Source: CAYZNE01 sp964461035
Lineage (GTDB): Archaea > Nanobdellota > Nanobdellia > Woesearchaeales > CAYZNE01
Reading direction: 5' to 3'
Length of the DNA stretch: 19,343 nt
Assembly: GCA_964461035.1 (NCBI GenBank)
Contig: CAYWRI010000024.1
Span: 1 to 19,343 of the forward strand
Below are positions 6,478 through 14,662 of the stretch, piece after piece; position 1 is the first letter of the stretch; every line of letters begins with the position of its first letter. The notes under the pieces are model-generated. The model ran no database searches. It had not been told where the DNA came from and saw only the letters and a program-made list of their open reading frames with translations. The position numbers and the translations under genes are program-made.

Positions 6478-6501
6478 TGACACCATTATGAGACGGTGTC
6501 A
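6478..6501 (-). terminator. Hairpin terminator of the dockerin/lipoprotein operon
   Basis: TGACACC (6478-6484) pairs with GGTGTCA (6495-6501), a GC-containing 7-bp stem. On the minus strand it is followed by T-rich sequence and lies 41 bases after the lipoprotein stop. It is the expected end of the 8761-6543 operon. The remainder of 6368-6542 shows no gene. Confidence 0.6.
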
Positions 6502-6542
6502 TCTAAAAAACGAATTTGAATGTATTAAATTAAGGAATTTAA

Positions 6543-6740
6543 TTATATTAATTCTCCTAATTCAATTGTATCATTTTCGTATATTAAGTCATCTCCTATA
6601 TTATTCCCTATTTCATAACTCATATTACTTAAGTTGTCATCACCAAGGTTTTGGTTGTCTCCAATCTGTGTTGAACAGCCCGTTATTAATGTTAATGCTA
6701 TAATAGACAACAATAATAAAGCAAAAATTTGTTTTTTCAT
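6543..6740 (-). CDS. Small acidic lipoprotein (65 aa)
   Basis: A short basic start (MKK), a hydrophobic core and the lipobox LITGC with Cys22 mark a lipoprotein signal. The mature part is only ~44 residues, strongly acidic (Asp/Glu/Asn-rich) and without a recognisable domain. GAGGTGA is 8 bases before the ATG and overlaps the stop codon of the dockerin-like gene upstream, so the two are co-transcribed and probably coupled in translation. Anchoring at the outer face of the cytoplasmic membrane is inferred. It might help hold or assemble the secreted neighbour, but nothing in the sequence proves this. Confidence 0.75.
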   Translation of the reverse strand: MKKQIFALLLLSIIALTLITGCSTQIGDNQNLGDDNLSNMSYEIGNNIGDDLIYENDTIELGELI

Positions 6741-6754
6741 AAAGTATTCACCTC

Positions 6755-8761
6755 TTAATTTGCACCATTTGAAGTTGTAATTTGGTTTCTTACGTTTGCT
6801 TTTATTGAATCCAAATTTGTTCCTTTTAATTTTTCTAACGCTGCTTCTTTAGTAACTTCTGTTTTAATCTTGGCTTCATTCATTTTTAAATTTATTTCTT
6901 TTTGCAAATCTGCATCTAATTCACTTATTTTTTGGGCTATTTGCTTTTTTATTTCACTATAGTCTATGTAGTTTCCTTCATTAATTTTGTCAATGATTTC
7001 TCTAGTTTCATCTTCAACATTTAAATTTTTAACTTCTTCTTTTATTTTTTCGTTGTTGTAAACTTTTATTTTCTCTTTCACTTCTCGATCCATTATTTCA
7101 ATTGCTGCTGTCTTCTGAGTTGTTTCTAATTTATTTTTTACTAATTCTACTTCTTCCTCTGTAATCAGTTTATGTGTCGCTTCTTTAAAAATTGAAATTA
7201 GTTCTTTTGCTTCAACTTTGATACTTTGAAAAGTTTGAAGATAATCTTCTTTTGCAATATCTTTTAAGTTTGAAGTTCTATCCAACAAGCTCATTAGTTT
7301 ATCTTTTATTGCCTCTAAATCAGTTGTGTCTATGTCAGGATGATTTTCTTTTATCCATTCAATTATCACATATTGACCTGTAATTGCTCTTTTTATTGAT
7401 ACTTGTAATTGCATAAATCTTATTTCTGCACCGTTTGTTGAACTTAGCCCTTTTATTTCTTTTTCACTTACAGCATATGTTTTTTCTATTGTTCCTTGTT
7501 GACTTGATGTTTGTTGTGATATTCCTGTAGATAATTTATACAATTTTCCGTGATTTTCTTGGTTTAGTATTATTGCTGCATGAGTTGACTGAGCTGTTTG
7601 AATCTTGTTTGTTTTAGTTTGTCTTGTATGAGATATGTCTGAAGAAAACAATCCTTCTAGATTAGTTGTATCTATTAAATCACTAGTTATAATTGAACTT
7701 TTCACATTAATATCATTTAACATTTCTTTAAGAGTTCTTGCAAATTCTGCTTGATCTGCAGGTGATGTTGCTCCAAGAACAATTACTGCTTCATTATAAT
7801 AAATTAGTAACGTTACTTTAGTATTGAAAGAATTATCTTCTAATTCACTAAAAAGAGTTACTTCGTTAAATTCTTCTAATTCATCTTTTAAGTCCATTGC
7901 AATGTTTACATCAGTTACTGGAGAATAATCACTTACTGCTAAAATATGGGTTTCGTAATCTACGGGGGGTATACTATCTTCATGACAATCATATTCAATT
8001 AATAAGTCTCCATTAAGATAATACCATCCTTCTATATCATTTAAAATCATACACACAGGTTCTTCTTCATTTGGATTATAACAAACAGATGGAGATCCAG
8101 TCTGAGTCTCAATGATTCCGTTTTCATTTGTTGTTTGACCCAGATAAAAAAGTTCTAATCCTGAACAACAAGGTGTAAAGTAGTTAGGTCCTAAACTAGG
8201 ATTTGTTGTATCCCCTTCAAAAGTACAGGAGGGTGTTTCGTTTATTGTATTTTGATTTACATATTGTAATACTAATGATGCATCATAAGCAGTAACTTCC
8301 CCATCATTATTTACATCACAAAAAGTGTTATTTTGATTATTTCCACAAAAATCATAATTTCCTACTGTATATTCTAATATCCATTCATAATCTAGATTAT
8401 TGATAGTGCCGTCTGCAAATGCATCACACATTCCATGACCTTCACATTCAACGATTTCTTCTGGCTCAGTGTTAGATTCCGCAACATAGTTAAGTACAAG
8501 TGCCGCATCATATGAATTAACTTCTCCATCATTATTAACGTCGCAGTAATTTGAATTGTTTTCATTACCACATATTTCTACATTCCCTACAACATAATCA
8601 AGAATCCAATATGCATCCATTTCATTAATTACACCATTTGCATGAGCATCACATAATTGAAATGGTTCACAAGTAATTGTTTCTTCTGCTTGCGCGAAGG
8701 GTAATACTATTAACATTAACAAAGCAACATAAAAAATCGCATAAATTTTTTCAAGTTTCAT
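6755..8761 (-). CDS. Secreted protein with two dockerin-like repeats and a coiled coil
   Basis: The 668-residue protein has a signal peptide (1-25). Two ~60-residue repeats (about 31-95 and 106-168) follow, each with paired calcium-loop segments such as CDVNNDGEVNSYDAALVL. They resemble type I dockerins, but each has four cysteines (31, 38, 64, 73 and 106, 112, 139, 148). A second Cys-containing stretch leads to a domain at about 270-360 (LGATSPADQAEFARTLKEML) that recalls S-layer-associated domains of DPANN archaea. Residues ~440-660 are Lys/Glu-rich and should form coiled coils. No C-terminal membrane anchor is seen. It has a strong Shine-Dalgarno (AAGGAGG) and a structured leader. A surface or S-layer role is inferred. 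Confidence 0.75.
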   Translation of the reverse strand: MKLEKIYAIFYVALLMLIVLPFAQAEETITCEPFQLCDAHANGVINEMDAYWILDYVVGNVEICGNENNSNYCDVNNDGEVNSYDAALVLNYVAESNTEPEEIVECEGHGMCDAFADGTINNLDYEWILEYTVGNYDFCGNNQNNTFCDVNNDGEVTAYDASLVLQYVNQNTINETPSCTFEGDTTNPSLGPNYFTPCCSGLELFYLGQTTNENGIIETQTGSPSVCYNPNEEEPVCMILNDIEGWYYLNGDLLIEYDCHEDSIPPVDYETHILAVSDYSPVTDVNIAMDLKDELEEFNEVTLFSELEDNSFNTKVTLLIYYNEAVIVLGATSPADQAEFARTLKEMLNDINVKSSIITSDLIDTTNLEGLFSSDISHTRQTKTNKIQTAQSTHAAIILNQENHGKLYKLSTGISQQTSSQQGTIEKTYAVSEKEIKGLSSTNGAEIRFMQLQVSIKRAITGQYVIIEWIKENHPDIDTTDLEAIKDKLMSLLDRTSNLKDIAKEDYLQTFQSIKVEAKELISIFKEATHKLITEEEVELVKNKLETTQKTAAIEIMDREVKEKIKVYNNEKIKEEVKNLNVEDETREIIDKINEGNYIDYSEIKKQIAQKISELDADLQKEINLKMNEAKIKTEVTKEAALEKLKGTNLDSIKANVRNQITTSNGAN

Positions 8762-8767
8762 TTTTTA

Positions 8768-8776
8768 AACCTCCTT
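8768..8776 (-). promoter_or_regulatory. Strong ribosome binding site of the dockerin-like gene
   Basis: AAGGAGG on the minus strand lies 8 bases before the ATG at 8761 and confirms that start. It directly follows the base of the 8778-8841 hairpin, so folding could control access to it. Confidence 0.75.
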
Positions 8777-8777
8777 A

Positions 8778-8924
8778 CATGCGAAACGCCAGAAAGCTCA
8801 ACTTTTTAGGGGTTGAGATGAATGGCTCTTGCGTTCGTATGTTCCAAAAATCTGTTTTTTTAAGAAAGCAGTTGTTAAAGCTTCGTCATTTATTATGAGG
8901 ATAAACTGCTTTCTGCAGATTTTT
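8778..8924 (-). promoter_or_regulatory. Structured leader: two large hairpins before the dockerin-like gene
   Basis: On the minus strand two stem-loops lie end to end. Hairpin 1 pairs 8916-8924 with 8846-8854 (9 bp) and 8904-8914 with 8863-8873 (11 bp, perfect), separated by an A-rich internal loop. Its 30-base loop can form a further small stem. Hairpin 2 pairs 8834-8841 with 8778-8785 (one mismatch), then 8831-8833 with 8787-8789 and 8812-8817 with 8797-8802. Its 3' foot stops one base from the ribosome binding site. I recognise no known riboswitch class. A cis-regulatory RNA controlling the surface-protein operon is inferred; an independent small RNA is an alternative. Confidence 0.5.
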
Positions 8925-9004
8925 GTTACTTAATTTGAATTAAGTTTCTTTAACTTTTGGTACTCTGGAACAACATATCTATTTTTGCCGGAACTTGGCG
9001 GAAC

Positions 9005-9733
9005 TTACAGGGAATCATTGTTTTTATCTACTTTAATTGAAATTTTATTTGACATCCCAACATGTTCTTTGTTTAAAATTTTTTTTTTTACCATTGATTC
9101 AATATTTCTTGAAATAGATGATTTTGGAAGATTGATTTTTTCTTTAATTTGTTTTTGAGTCATTGGTGTTTTATTCTTTTTTAAAATATCATAAATTTGT
9201 TTTTGTCTTTCACTCATTGCAGGAATTTTTCTTTTTTCTTTTTTCTTCTTTTTTAAAATTTTATTTCTTGCCAAAAATAGTGTGAAAAGAATAACTAATA
9301 TTAATACATATGTTCTAAGATTATTTGGGGTTTTGAATCTATTAATTTTATATTGTACGATTATTTCAAACTTTCTGTTTTGGCCTGTTCCAATTATAGA
9401 TAATCCCTTATTTGAATCCTCAATTCTTCCAACGTCAGGAAGATTCATATAATTTATACTTGAGCCTTTAGGCAAATTAATTTTGTAAATAAAATTAGAA
9501 AAGTCCTCATCAAGACTAATATTAAAAGTCCAGTATTTTCCTTTTTTAGATGTATAATCTGAGATATCTTTAACATTTAATTCTGCATGATTTGTTTGAC
9601 TTTCTATTGTTACAAGACCATTATCTCCTATAGTTATTACAGAATCTGCATAGTACAGTTCTGATAAAGAAACACTTGATAAAATAATTATGAATATTGA
9701 ACTAGCTAATAAAATACTCACTCTCTTTTTCAT
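9005..9733 (-). CDS. Membrane-anchored regulator with an extracellular domain and winged helix
   Basis: The 242 residues have a signal sequence or first membrane segment (about 5-25) and an outside beta-rich domain (about 28-138). A membrane helix (141-160), a very basic linker (KKKKKEKRK) and a C-terminal winged helix (about 173-235) follow. In the last, PMTQKQIKEKINLPKSSISR is the helix-turn-helix of MarR/ArsR-like type. Such one-component membrane regulators are common in archaea and would bind DNA at the membrane in response to an outside signal. It lies just upstream of, and parallel to, the dockerin/lipoprotein operon, which is a natural candidate target. A TATA box sits at 9757-9766. 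Confidence 0.75.
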   Translation of the reverse strand: MKKRVSILLASSIFIIILSSVSLSELYYADSVITIGDNGLVTIESQTNHAELNVKDISDYTSKKGKYWTFNISLDEDFSNFIYKINLPKGSSINYMNLPDVGRIEDSNKGLSIIGTGQNRKFEIIVQYKINRFKTPNNLRTYVLILVILFTLFLARNKILKKKKKEKRKIPAMSERQKQIYDILKKNKTPMTQKQIKEKINLPKSSISRNIESMVKKKILNKEHVGMSNKISIKVDKNNDSL

Positions 9734-9756
9734 ATTTTACTTATTTAATAATTAAT

Positions 9757-9766
9757 ATTATAAAGG
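9757..9766 (-). promoter_or_regulatory. TATA box of the membrane regulator gene
   Basis: On the minus strand ccttTATAAT is centred about 28 bases before the ATG at 9733, consistent with a leaderless transcript. Confidence 0.5.
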
Positions 9767-9832
9767 TTTTGTTTTACAGGTCTATTCAAAAATCAATAGA
9801 TTAATAAAAAATGGGTTATTTATTTAATTAAA

Positions 9833-10738
9833 ATGAAATTCAAACAAATAGTTATACTGGATAATGCGAGACTTTCTGATTTTGCAATGAGGGACTTATC
9901 AGATTACTCAGAAAAATCTATTAAAATATTTGATTCTGATTCTAAAACTATTGATGAAACAAAAGAAAGATTGAAAGAAGCAGATTGTATTTTGTTGAGT
10001 TGGAGAACAACAATAAATAAAGAAGTTCTTTCTGTTTCAACTAATCTAAAATTTATTTGTCTTTGCGGTACAAATTCAAACAGCATAGATCTTGAAGAAT
10101 GTAAGAAACAGAATGTTGTTGTTTCTAATGTTGTTGATTATGGTGATGAAGGAGTTGTAGAATTTATCTTTCTCGAATTGCTCAAATTAGTAAAAGGTTT
10201 TGGAAAATACAAATGGAAAAATTCTGCAGAAGAATTAAGTGGCAAAACCTTTGGGATTATTGGATTGGGTGTAGTGGGTAAATTACTTGCAAAAGCTGCA
10301 CAAGGATTTAATATGAAAGTTCTTTATACCGCTAAAACAAGAAAACCAGAATTAGAAAACGAAAATATGCTTTTCAAAGATAAAAAAGAAATTTTAATGG
10401 AAAGCGACATAATAAGTTTGCAGACTCCAAAGAATATTAAAATACTTGATAAAGAAGATTTCGCAATCATAAATGGGAAGATTCTTGTTAATACAACTCT
10501 TGGAAAAGCATTTGACATAAATGATTTTAAAGAATGGATTATTAAACCAAATAATTTTGCAATAATGGATTCTGCTTCAGATAAAGACTTTTTTGATGAA
10601 TTTAATAATCTTGACAGAGTTATATTCTCTGATTTTATAGCCGGATTAACAAAAGAAGCTATTGACAGACTAAGTCGAAAAGTCTTAGAAAATGTTTCTT
10701 CTTTTTTAGAAGGTAATTCAATAAATGTTATTAATTAA
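9833..10738 (+). CDS. D-2-hydroxyacid dehydrogenase-like protein without catalytic residues
   Basis: The 301 residues have the layout of the D-isomer 2-hydroxyacid dehydrogenases: substrate domain (about 1-100), NAD-binding Rossmann core with GLGVVG (144-149), and return to the first domain at the end. The catalytic positions differ. The usual NTARG reads NTTLG (Leu223 for Arg), no Glu occurs in the DSASDKD block where EEP is normal, and the PH of the His block is SD (Asp267 for His in FSDFIAGLTKEA). It is therefore probably not a normal dehydrogenase, and may bind nucleotide as a regulator or catalyse something else. It is a single gene, with a TATA-like string at 9801-9810. Confidence 0.75.
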   Translation: MKFKQIVILDNARLSDFAMRDLSDYSEKSIKIFDSDSKTIDETKERLKEADCILLSWRTTINKEVLSVSTNLKFICLCGTNSNSIDLEECKKQNVVVSNVVDYGDEGVVEFIFLELLKLVKGFGKYKWKNSAEELSGKTFGIIGLGVVGKLLAKAAQGFNMKVLYTAKTRKPELENENMLFKDKKEILMESDIISLQTPKNIKILDKEDFAIINGKILVNTTLGKAFDINDFKEWIIKPNNFAIMDSASDKDFFDEFNNLDRVIFSDFIAGLTKEAIDRLSRKVLENVSSFLEGNSINVIN

Positions 10739-10766
10739 TTTTTTATTCTGAAATAAATAATCTGTT

Positions 10767-11204
10767 TCAACCTCTAATTTGATAAACGAGTATATGTGCA
10801 TATTTTTGTCCAAGTGTTTTTTTTAATAAGTTTTCAACTTCTGAAATATGTTCTGCTAAAACACCTATTGCTGTAAGATCTTCTAAACTGAGTTTAGATA
10901 GTGCTAAATTAGGTCCGTAATTTGGTTTGTTTAAAAGTGAGAATTTTAAATATAACTGGTCTTGAGAACTTAAGTTTTTTCTTTCATTTAGAGTAAGAAA
11001 TACATTTGATAATCTAAAATGCTCTTCTTTACCTTCAGTTTGTTTTATAATTTTTTTATGTCTTTCAGTTTTTGCTTCTGCTTTATGAATTGGCATTCCA
11101 TTTTCTATAAGAAAGTGTTTAACAATCTTATAATAGGATAGTAAACATTCAGATTCTAATATTTTTGCAAAATTTTCGACTGTTGTAAAATGATAATAAT
11201 TCAT
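10767..11204 (-). CDS. Possible ADP-ribosyltransferase-like protein (145 aa)
   Basis: The opening MNYYHFTTVENFAKILESECLLS resembles the first strand and helix (YHxT..ENxxxIL..GxL) of DarT-like and other ADP-ribosyltransferase-fold proteins. A following charged region ends in the strand VFLTLNE. The rest is helical, with a final strand AHILVYQIRG. A complete set of ART catalytic residues cannot be assigned with confidence, so the match may be only to the fold. No macrodomain antitoxin gene is adjacent, which weakens a DarTG interpretation. The gene is transcribed alone, divergent from hisS. Otherwise the function is unknown. Confidence 0.4.
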   Translation of the reverse strand: MNYYHFTTVENFAKILESECLLSYYKIVKHFLIENGMPIHKAEAKTERHKKIIKQTEGKEEHFRLSNVFLTLNERKNLSSQDQLYLKFSLLNKPNYGPNLALSKLSLEDLTAIGVLAEHISEVENLLKKTLGQKYAHILVYQIRG

Positions 11205-11325
11205 ATTTTTTGGAAAATATTTGATTTTATAAAGTTTTCCAAAATATCTTACTTAATGGTGGTAACAGAGTTTTTTTAAATTATTTTAAATTAGTCTATT
11301 TTTTTGCGTATCTTAAATTAAAAAA

Positions 11326-11334
11326 TTTATAAAC
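11326..11334 (+). promoter_or_regulatory. TATA box of hisS
   Basis: The string atttataaa is centred about 35 bases before the ATG at 11366. It lies too close to the GTG at 11336 for that codon to be transcribed, so it decides the start. Confidence 0.6.
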
Positions 11335-11365
11335 TGTGGTTAATACTTATATAAAAGAGATTAAA

Positions 11366-12640
11366 ATGGCACAAGTACAACTAGCAAAAGGTGTAAGGGA
11401 TTTTGCACCTAATGAGAAAATAGCAAGGAATTACTTAGTTGATACTCTAAAAAAATTATTTGAAAATTATGGTTTTAATCCAATAGAAACTCCCATAATA
11501 GAAAGACTTGAAACATTAACTGCTAAATCTGAAGGTGGAGAAACACTAACTGAAATATTTAAATTCAAAGATCAAGGAGATAGAGAAATAGCTTTAAGAT
11601 TTGATTTAACTGTTCCTTTGGCAAGATTTGTAGCAATGAATCCTAATCTTAAAATGCCTTTCAAAAGATATCAAATTGGTAGAGTGTTTAGAGATGGACC
11701 AATAAAACTTGGAAGATACAGAGAGTTTTGGCAGTGTGATATTGATGTAGTTGGTTCATCGCAGATGATTGCTGAAGCAGAAATACTAAGTTTGGTAAAA
11801 GATTTTTTCAGTAGAATAAATCTGGATGTAGATGTTCTTGTTAATAATAGATTATTACTTAATAAAATAATAAAAAAATCAAATTTACCTGAAGACAAAA
11901 CTGATGATATTCTTCAATCAATTGACAAACTTGAAAAAATAAATTCTGATGGAGTAAAAAAAGAATTACTTGAAAAAGGATTTGAAGAAGCAAAAGTTGA
12001 TGAATTACTTAGAATGCTTGACGTTTCAGGAGATGACAAAGATAAATTAGAATATTTTTCCAGAATACTTCCCGAAGCTGAAGAAATCAATAAAATAAAA
12101 GAACTCTTAAAATTAGTTGATGGATTAAAATTCACTCCTGAACTTGCAAGAGGATTAAATTATTACACTGGAACTGTTTTTGAAGTAAAATTAAAAGATC
12201 AATCCAAATTTTCTTCTTCACTTGCTGGAGGGGGAAGATATGATGATATGATTGGAAACTATGCTGACAATGGAAAAGATTATCCTGCGGTTGGTATTGC
12301 CTTTGGCTTAGAACCAATTCTTGAAGTTCTTAAAATGCAAAATAAAATAGCAATGCCTGAAACAGTTACAAAACTCTTGATAGCTTCTATTGGTAATGTT
12401 CAGAAAGAATCATTGGAAATTGCTAATATGCTTAGAACAAAGAACATCAATGTTGAAATAGATTTAATGAATAGAAAACTTCCTAAGAACATAAAATATG
12501 CTTTATCACAGAAAATACCCTTTGTTTTATTTGTCGGTGAAAATGAATTAGCAGAGAAAAAGTTTAAACTAAAAAACATGCTTGACAACTCTGAAGAAAT
12601 TCTTTCTCTTGATGAAATTATTAATAAGCTAAAATGTTAA
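11366..12640 (+). CDS. hisS: Histidyl-tRNA synthetase
   Basis: This class II synthetase charges tRNA-His. From the ATG at 11366 it has 424 residues, usual for the family. The N-terminal AKGVRDFAP, motif 2 (RYQIGRVFRDG...YREFWQCDIDV, about 101-127), the HisA block LARGLNYYTG (260-269), GGGRYD (288-293) and motif 3 GIAFGLEP (310-317) are all present. A C-terminal anticodon-binding domain follows (about 330-424). The reading frame extends upstream to a GTG at 11336, but the TATA box and the family N-terminus place the start at 11366. It is transcribed alone. Confidence 0.95.
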   Translation: MAQVQLAKGVRDFAPNEKIARNYLVDTLKKLFENYGFNPIETPIIERLETLTAKSEGGETLTEIFKFKDQGDREIALRFDLTVPLARFVAMNPNLKMPFKRYQIGRVFRDGPIKLGRYREFWQCDIDVVGSSQMIAEAEILSLVKDFFSRINLDVDVLVNNRLLLNKIIKKSNLPEDKTDDILQSIDKLEKINSDGVKKELLEKGFEEAKVDELLRMLDVSGDDKDKLEYFSRILPEAEEINKIKELLKLVDGLKFTPELARGLNYYTGTVFEVKLKDQSKFSSSLAGGGRYDDMIGNYADNGKDYPAVGIAFGLEPILEVLKMQNKIAMPETVTKLLIASIGNVQKESLEIANMLRTKNINVEIDLMNRKLPKNIKYALSQKIPFVLFVGENELAEKKFKLKNMLDNSEEILSLDEIINKLKC

Positions 12641-12687
12641 AAACATTATTTCTAATATTGTTCAGAAAGATAAATAAGTAATTATCT

Positions 12688-13122
12688 TTAAGCAGTTTCT
12701 TTTAAGATAGGTAATCTTTCAATGTGATTCATTATATCTATATAACATCCTATTATTGTAGCTTTTTGTGCTATAGAAACCGCTATTGAAACATATTTGT
12801 CAGGATTATGTTTAACTCTTTCAAATTCGTTCAAGTTTTTATTTAATTCTCCAGATGCATATGCTAAAATAAACATTTTATCTTGAACGATTCCCATTAG
12901 TTGTGAATCATTTTTGAGTTTTAAAGGGATTTTATCATAGTTTGCTGTTAATGTTTCTAATCGATATAATGTTGTTTTACGAATTGTGGTAAAGTCCTCT
13001 TTCCAGATTAAGTTTACATATATTTCAGTCATAAGTTTGAAATACTCAGGAGGCATAATTATTTTTATTGCTTCTCTAACTGATATGGCATATCTTTCAT
13101 AGGATTCTTCATCAATAGACAT
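12688..13122 (-). CDS. Hypothetical helical protein (144 aa)
   Basis: No family is recognised. The sequence looks all-helical and soluble: an acidic start (MSIDEESYERYA), then amphipathic segments through IMPPEYFKLMTEIYVNLIW, a charged middle and the C-terminal SIAQKATIIGCYIDIMNHIE. There is no signal peptide or obvious catalytic motif. A TATA box (ttatataaat, about 13143-13153 on the minus strand) gives it its own promoter although uL11 lies just upstream in the same direction. The gene is convergent with hisS. Confidence 0.65.
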   Translation of the reverse strand: MSIDEESYERYAISVREAIKIIMPPEYFKLMTEIYVNLIWKEDFTTIRKTTLYRLETLTANYDKIPLKLKNDSQLMGIVQDKMFILAYASGELNKNLNEFERVKHNPDKYVSIAVSIAQKATIIGCYIDIMNHIERLPILKETA

Positions 13123-13211
13123 ATGAAGAGAAATCTGTTTTGATTTATATAATTTTCTTTGAAATTCGTGATTAGAAATAATAAAAAAAATAAAAAAACA
13201 ATAAATTAAGT

Positions 13212-13922
13212 TTACTTCTTAGGCTCTTTTTCTTCTGGAGCAATTTCGTTGATAATGTCTTCAGGTATTTCTGCTTCATGTAGGACTTTTCTCATTGCCC
13301 TATTTTCTTTACCTTTATTTTTTTCAACAATATCCTTTGCTTTTGCCATGTGAGTTTCATGCATTTGTTTATGTTTTTCTGCTAACTCTTTTTGCTTTAC
13401 TTCCATTTCTTTCTTTTCTTCTTCAGTTATCTCTGTTTTTCCTGAAGCTATTTCTTTATCGTATTTACCTTCATTAATCTCTTTAATAAATTGTTCAACT
13501 CTTTTTTCTTCAACCATGATTCCCATTGATCTTGCGGTTCCAGCAATTTCTTTAACTCTTGCTTTCATATCTTTTCCGAGAAGCGCATCTTGTTTCATAT
13601 TAGCAATTTTCATAATCTGCTCAAGTTTTAAGTCTGCAACAAGATCTTTTTTAGGATTTCCACTTGCTTTTGCTATTCCTGCTTCTTTTTTAATTAATTC
13701 TGCTGCAGGAGGAGTTCCGATTTTAATTTCGTATTCTTTCGTATCTGTATCTATAATTACTTTTACAGGAACTTGCATTCCTTTGAAATCAGCTGTTTTT
13801 TTGTTAATATCTGCAACAACTTTGCCTATATTAACTCCTTTAGGTCCAAGTGCTGGTCCAAGAGGAGGTGCCGCTGTAGCTTTTCCTCCTGCCACTAATA
13901 CTTCTACTGTTTCTTTAGCCAT
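13212..13922 (-). CDS. rpl11: Ribosomal protein uL11 with a long C-terminal extension
   Basis: The first ~160 residues are a standard archaeal uL11, the protein of the GTPase-associated centre. They show APPLGPALGPKGVNIG (18-33), IGTPPAAELIKKEAG (68-82), and the C-terminal RNA-binding part with AGTARSMGIMVE (127-138). Residues ~163-236 form an extra Lys/Glu-rich helical tail absent from ordinary uL11. The start ATG has GAGGT 8 bases upstream and a TATA box at 13947-13953. The usual partners uL1, uL10 and the stalk protein are not adjacent, so the operon has been broken up here. The identification is secure; the tail's role is unknown. Confidence 0.93.
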   Translation of the reverse strand: MAKETVEVLVAGGKATAAPPLGPALGPKGVNIGKVVADINKKTADFKGMQVPVKVIIDTDTKEYEIKIGTPPAAELIKKEAGIAKASGNPKKDLVADLKLEQIMKIANMKQDALLGKDMKARVKEIAGTARSMGIMVEEKRVEQFIKEINEGKYDKEIASGKTEITEEEKKEMEVKQKELAEKHKQMHETHMAKAKDIVEKNKGKENRAMRKVLHEAEIPEDIINEIAPEEKEPKK

Positions 13923-13946
13923 AAATATTACCTCATTAATTGTTCT

Positions 13947-13953
13947 TATATAT
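13947..13953 (-). promoter_or_regulatory. TATA box of the uL11 gene
   Basis: The string TATATAT lies about 28 bases upstream of the ATG at 13922, with a Shine-Dalgarno (GAGGT at 13931-13935) between them. Confidence 0.6.
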
Positions 13954-14105
13954 CATCTATTCTATTCACCCAATTTGTGCATCTAATTGGATAATTATGC
14001 GTAACATACTTTAGGATGCCGATTTCCTTTATAAATATTATTGTGTTTATGGGTTGATAAGATTATTCAATAATTTTATAAACTTTATAATCTTTTTAGA
14101 ACAAT

Positions 14106-14660
14106 ATGTCTAATGCGTTTATAATTCATGGAACAGAAGGATATCCTGAAGAAAACTGGTTTCCTTGGTTAAAAGAAAAATTAGAAGAATTCAATTACAA
14201 AGTTTTTGTTCCTCAATTTCCAACACCTGAAAATCAAGATCCCGAACACTGGTTTGAAGTGTTTAAAGATTATGAGAAATATTTGAAAACGGACACCATT
14301 ATTGTGGCGCATAGTGGTGGTTGTGCATTTTTATTAAGATTGCTTGAATCTATTGATGTTAAGATTAACATTGCAGTTTTCGTAGCACCTCCTTTAGGAA
14401 TTATGCCTATAAAATATATTGATGCTGATCGTCCATTTCTTCTGAAATCTTTTGATTGGAACAAAATAAGAAATAGTGCAAAACATTTCTTAGTGTTTCA
14501 CTCTGAAGATGATCCTTTTATTTGCATAGGCAATGGAGAAAAACTTGCAGAAGAATTAGATACTGATTTAATTAGACTTAAAGATGCAGGTCACTTTAAT
14601 GCAAAAGCAGGTTATCTTAAATTTGATTTGCTTTTTGAAAAATTAAAAGAATTATTATAA
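14106..14660 (+). CDS. RBBP9/YdeN-type serine hydrolase
   Basis: This 184-residue alpha/beta hydrolase opens with AFIIHGTEGYPEENWFPWL, typical of the family. The nucleophile elbow is AHSGGC with Ser70. The acid is probably Asp136 in HSEDDPF, and the base His163 in DAGHFNAKAGY, so the triad is complete. The length matches the family norm. The natural substrate of such enzymes is generally unknown; small esters or amides are likely. A TATA box at 14074-14083 predicts a leaderless transcript. The gene is convergent with ackA, and a large inverted-repeat element begins right after its stop. Confidence 0.88.
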   Translation: MSNAFIIHGTEGYPEENWFPWLKEKLEEFNYKVFVPQFPTPENQDPEHWFEVFKDYEKYLKTDTIIVAHSGGCAFLLRLLESIDVKINIAVFVAPPLGIMPIKYIDADRPFLLKSFDWNKIRNSAKHFLVFHSEDDPFICIGNGEKLAEELDTDLIRLKDAGHFNAKAGYLKFDLLFEKLKELL

Positions 14661-14662
14661 TC

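Noticed and set aside
8989..9006. Two copies of CGGAACTT, similar to TGCGGAACAAG of the 1164/1395 repeat
   Set aside because: The shared core is only five to six bases and the flanks differ, so relatedness cannot be claimed.
11336..11365. GTG start ten codons upstream for hisS
   Set aside because: It lies only a few bases from the TATA box and would not be on the mRNA; the family N-terminus begins at 11366.
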